From: Bisporella sp. PMI_857
Taxonomy: Eukaryota > Ascomycota > Leotiomycetes > Helotiales > Helotiaceae
Direction of reading: 5' to 3'
Assembly: GCA_021307315.1 (NCBI GenBank)
Contig: JAJSPD010000084.1
Coordinates: forward strand, 62,001-126,000
Length of the DNA stretch: 64,000 nt
In this document: positions 62,974 through 64,000 of the stretch, piece by piece
Position numbering within the stretch: the first letter of the stretch is position 1
Layout of the letters: every line of letters starts with the position of its first letter
The notes under the pieces: generated by a model
Seen by the model: the letters and a program-made list of their open reading frames with translations, nothing else
Told to the model about the DNA's origin: nothing
Databases searched by the model: none
Program-made: the position numbers and the translations under genes

Positions 62974-64000
62974 ATGTCTTTACCAATCCACAACCCGACA
63001 ATTGGTGCTGCAGGTAGTGGAGCATTCACCAGCAAACATTCCGCGTCCGATTTACAAAGCTATTGTGTTATAGCTCCTTCGGCAATGTCATTTCCCCCAT
63101 CCTTCGGAGATAATAGCCGCTCTGCTAGTAATAAAAGCTATCAATCCTCATCCAGGCCGGCTAGTGGATCCAATAAAGCAAGTGCTGAGGCAGGATGCAT
63201 CTCTATTAAAAGACGTCGAGTGCCGGACTCTGTAACCCACAACGCGTGCCTGAAATGCAAGAAAAGTCGAGCTAAGGTGAGTACTAGGCGCGGCATATAC
63301 TAACATTGCCATGTTTGCTATTCGTGTTATTCAAGGATATACACGGCCACCTGAGTCACAATGTGCTAATAATAGTTTCTAGTGTGATGGTAACAAACCG
63401 TGCGAAAAGTGTGCGCTACGAGCGGAGGCCTCGGAATGTATCTACGAGGTTCATACTCGACACGCAAAAGAAGAGCTCGTTCAACAAATTAAAAAGCTCA
63501 CGGCTAAAGAGCGTTTAACGGATCAAATTATCCAAGCACTTTGCACTGAAGACCGGGTTCCCGAAATCTTAAGCCGCCTAAAATCTGGCGAGGCATGTAA
63601 AGCTATTGGGTCATGGTTGGGCCGCTCGGCCCTGGAGAAAACTGGAGGGTTATTACTAAATAATTCCTTATCTCAGCAGTCTATATTCGACTCTCGGGGT
63701 CCTGATAAGAATGTTGCAAATTCTACAGCATTTCAATGGTCGTCAGTAACCTCAGATACTGCAATACTCGACCATTTGTTCCAGCTATACTTTGCCTGGG
63801 TCCATCCAGTGCACACTTTATTCAGCGAAATGCATTTCGTCGATGCTTACAAGGGCCAATCGAGGCTATACTGTTCTACTACTCTCGTTAATGCGATATG
63901 CGCAATAGCATGCCATCTGCATTCTGCGTCTAATGAAGAAACGGTGGACTTTATGCGGCTCGGCCGGCAATTCAGTAATGCGGTTCGCTCGGAAATCGAT
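62974..64000 (+). CDS. Zn2Cys6 transcription factor, N-terminal part, runs off the window
   Basis: Exon 1 (62974-63276) ends in the first half of the zinc cluster, NACLKCKKSRAK. A 106-bp intron (gtgagt...tttctag) interrupts it, and exon 2 from 63383 resumes with CDGNKPCEKCALR and ECIY, completing the six cysteines. A coiled coil (EELVQQIKKLTAKERL) follows. Then comes the start of a middle homology region, with LDHLFQLYFAWVHPVHTLFS and HFVDAY, the pattern of NirA-like and other fungal-specific regulators. The frame is open to the right edge, 307 codons seen. The intron position inside the zinc cluster is common in the family. Targets unknown. Confidence 0.9.

Noticed and set aside
1..64000. 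CRISPR arrays, bacterial operons, rRNA or tRNA genes
   Set aside because: The window is eukaryotic with spliced genes. No regularly spaced repeat-spacer array and no tRNA or rRNA-like sequence was noticed by eye; a tRNA search tool was not available.

Overview
This looks like a repeat-rich accessory stretch of a filamentous ascomycete (Pezizomycotina) genome. The genes carry short spliceosomal introns (about 45-170 bp) with GT(R)AG(T) donors and CTAAC/CTGAC branch-like motifs. The families are typical of these fungi: GID4/VID24, con-10, a hypervirulence-associated TUDOR protein, a SigF-like NTF2 protein, an APSES protein, ComA-like and Zn2Cys6 proteins. The genus cannot be named from the sequence.

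Layout. 1-435: edge of a Tad-like LINE ORF1. 1.0-1.9 kb: DUF1275 membrane protein. 2.86-4.84 kb: intact pogo/Tigger-type transposon. 5.3-6.3 kb: GID4/VID24 gene. 7.0-7.2 kb: NADPH-oxidase scrap. 8.9-10.4 kb: 538-bp MITE inserted in a hAT relic. 10.9-12.25 kb: atypical protein kinase. 12.83-17.55 kb: dead hAT element with a dead Tc1/mariner element nested in it. 17.7-18.9 kb: RNase H with an RT-like N-terminus. 20.5-22.4 kb: APSES-domain gene. 22.5-26.5 kb: hAT and LINE scraps, an NmrA-like gene with one stop, and an intact Fot1/pogo-like element. 27.0-29.7 kb: unrecognised three-exon gene behind an unusual repeat and hairpin array. 30-31.5 kb: truncated acetate kinase and a centrin-like gene. 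32.7-43.4 kb: the most ordinary part, with con-10, a CHZ-like protein, a Gfo/Idh/MocA dehydrogenase, an SDR, a hemerythrin-like protein, SigF-like NTF2, GFA and HVA1-TUDOR. 43.4-45.9 kb: ComA-like pseudogene, possible solo LTR, pogo relic. 46-47.7 kb: MFS transporter. 51.1-52.7 kb: flavin monooxygenase. 53.2-56.2 kb: DUF7025 scrap and an APH-like pseudogene split by a second, almost identical pogo copy in opposite orientation. 56.5-58.4 kb: second Fot1/pogo-like element. 60.5-61.2 kb: bZIP factor with a frameshift. 63-64 kb: start of a Zn2Cys6 regulator that runs off the window.

There is no single pathway here. The coherent picture is successive transposon invasion. Several old copies carry C-to-T / G-to-A type stops and catalytic-residue changes, consistent with repeat-induced point mutation or similar decay. 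Three DDE transposase genes of two families remain intact. Host genes between them are partly intact and partly truncated or interrupted. Intron positions were deduced by eye from splice signals, frame continuity and remembered family patterns. No database search was run.
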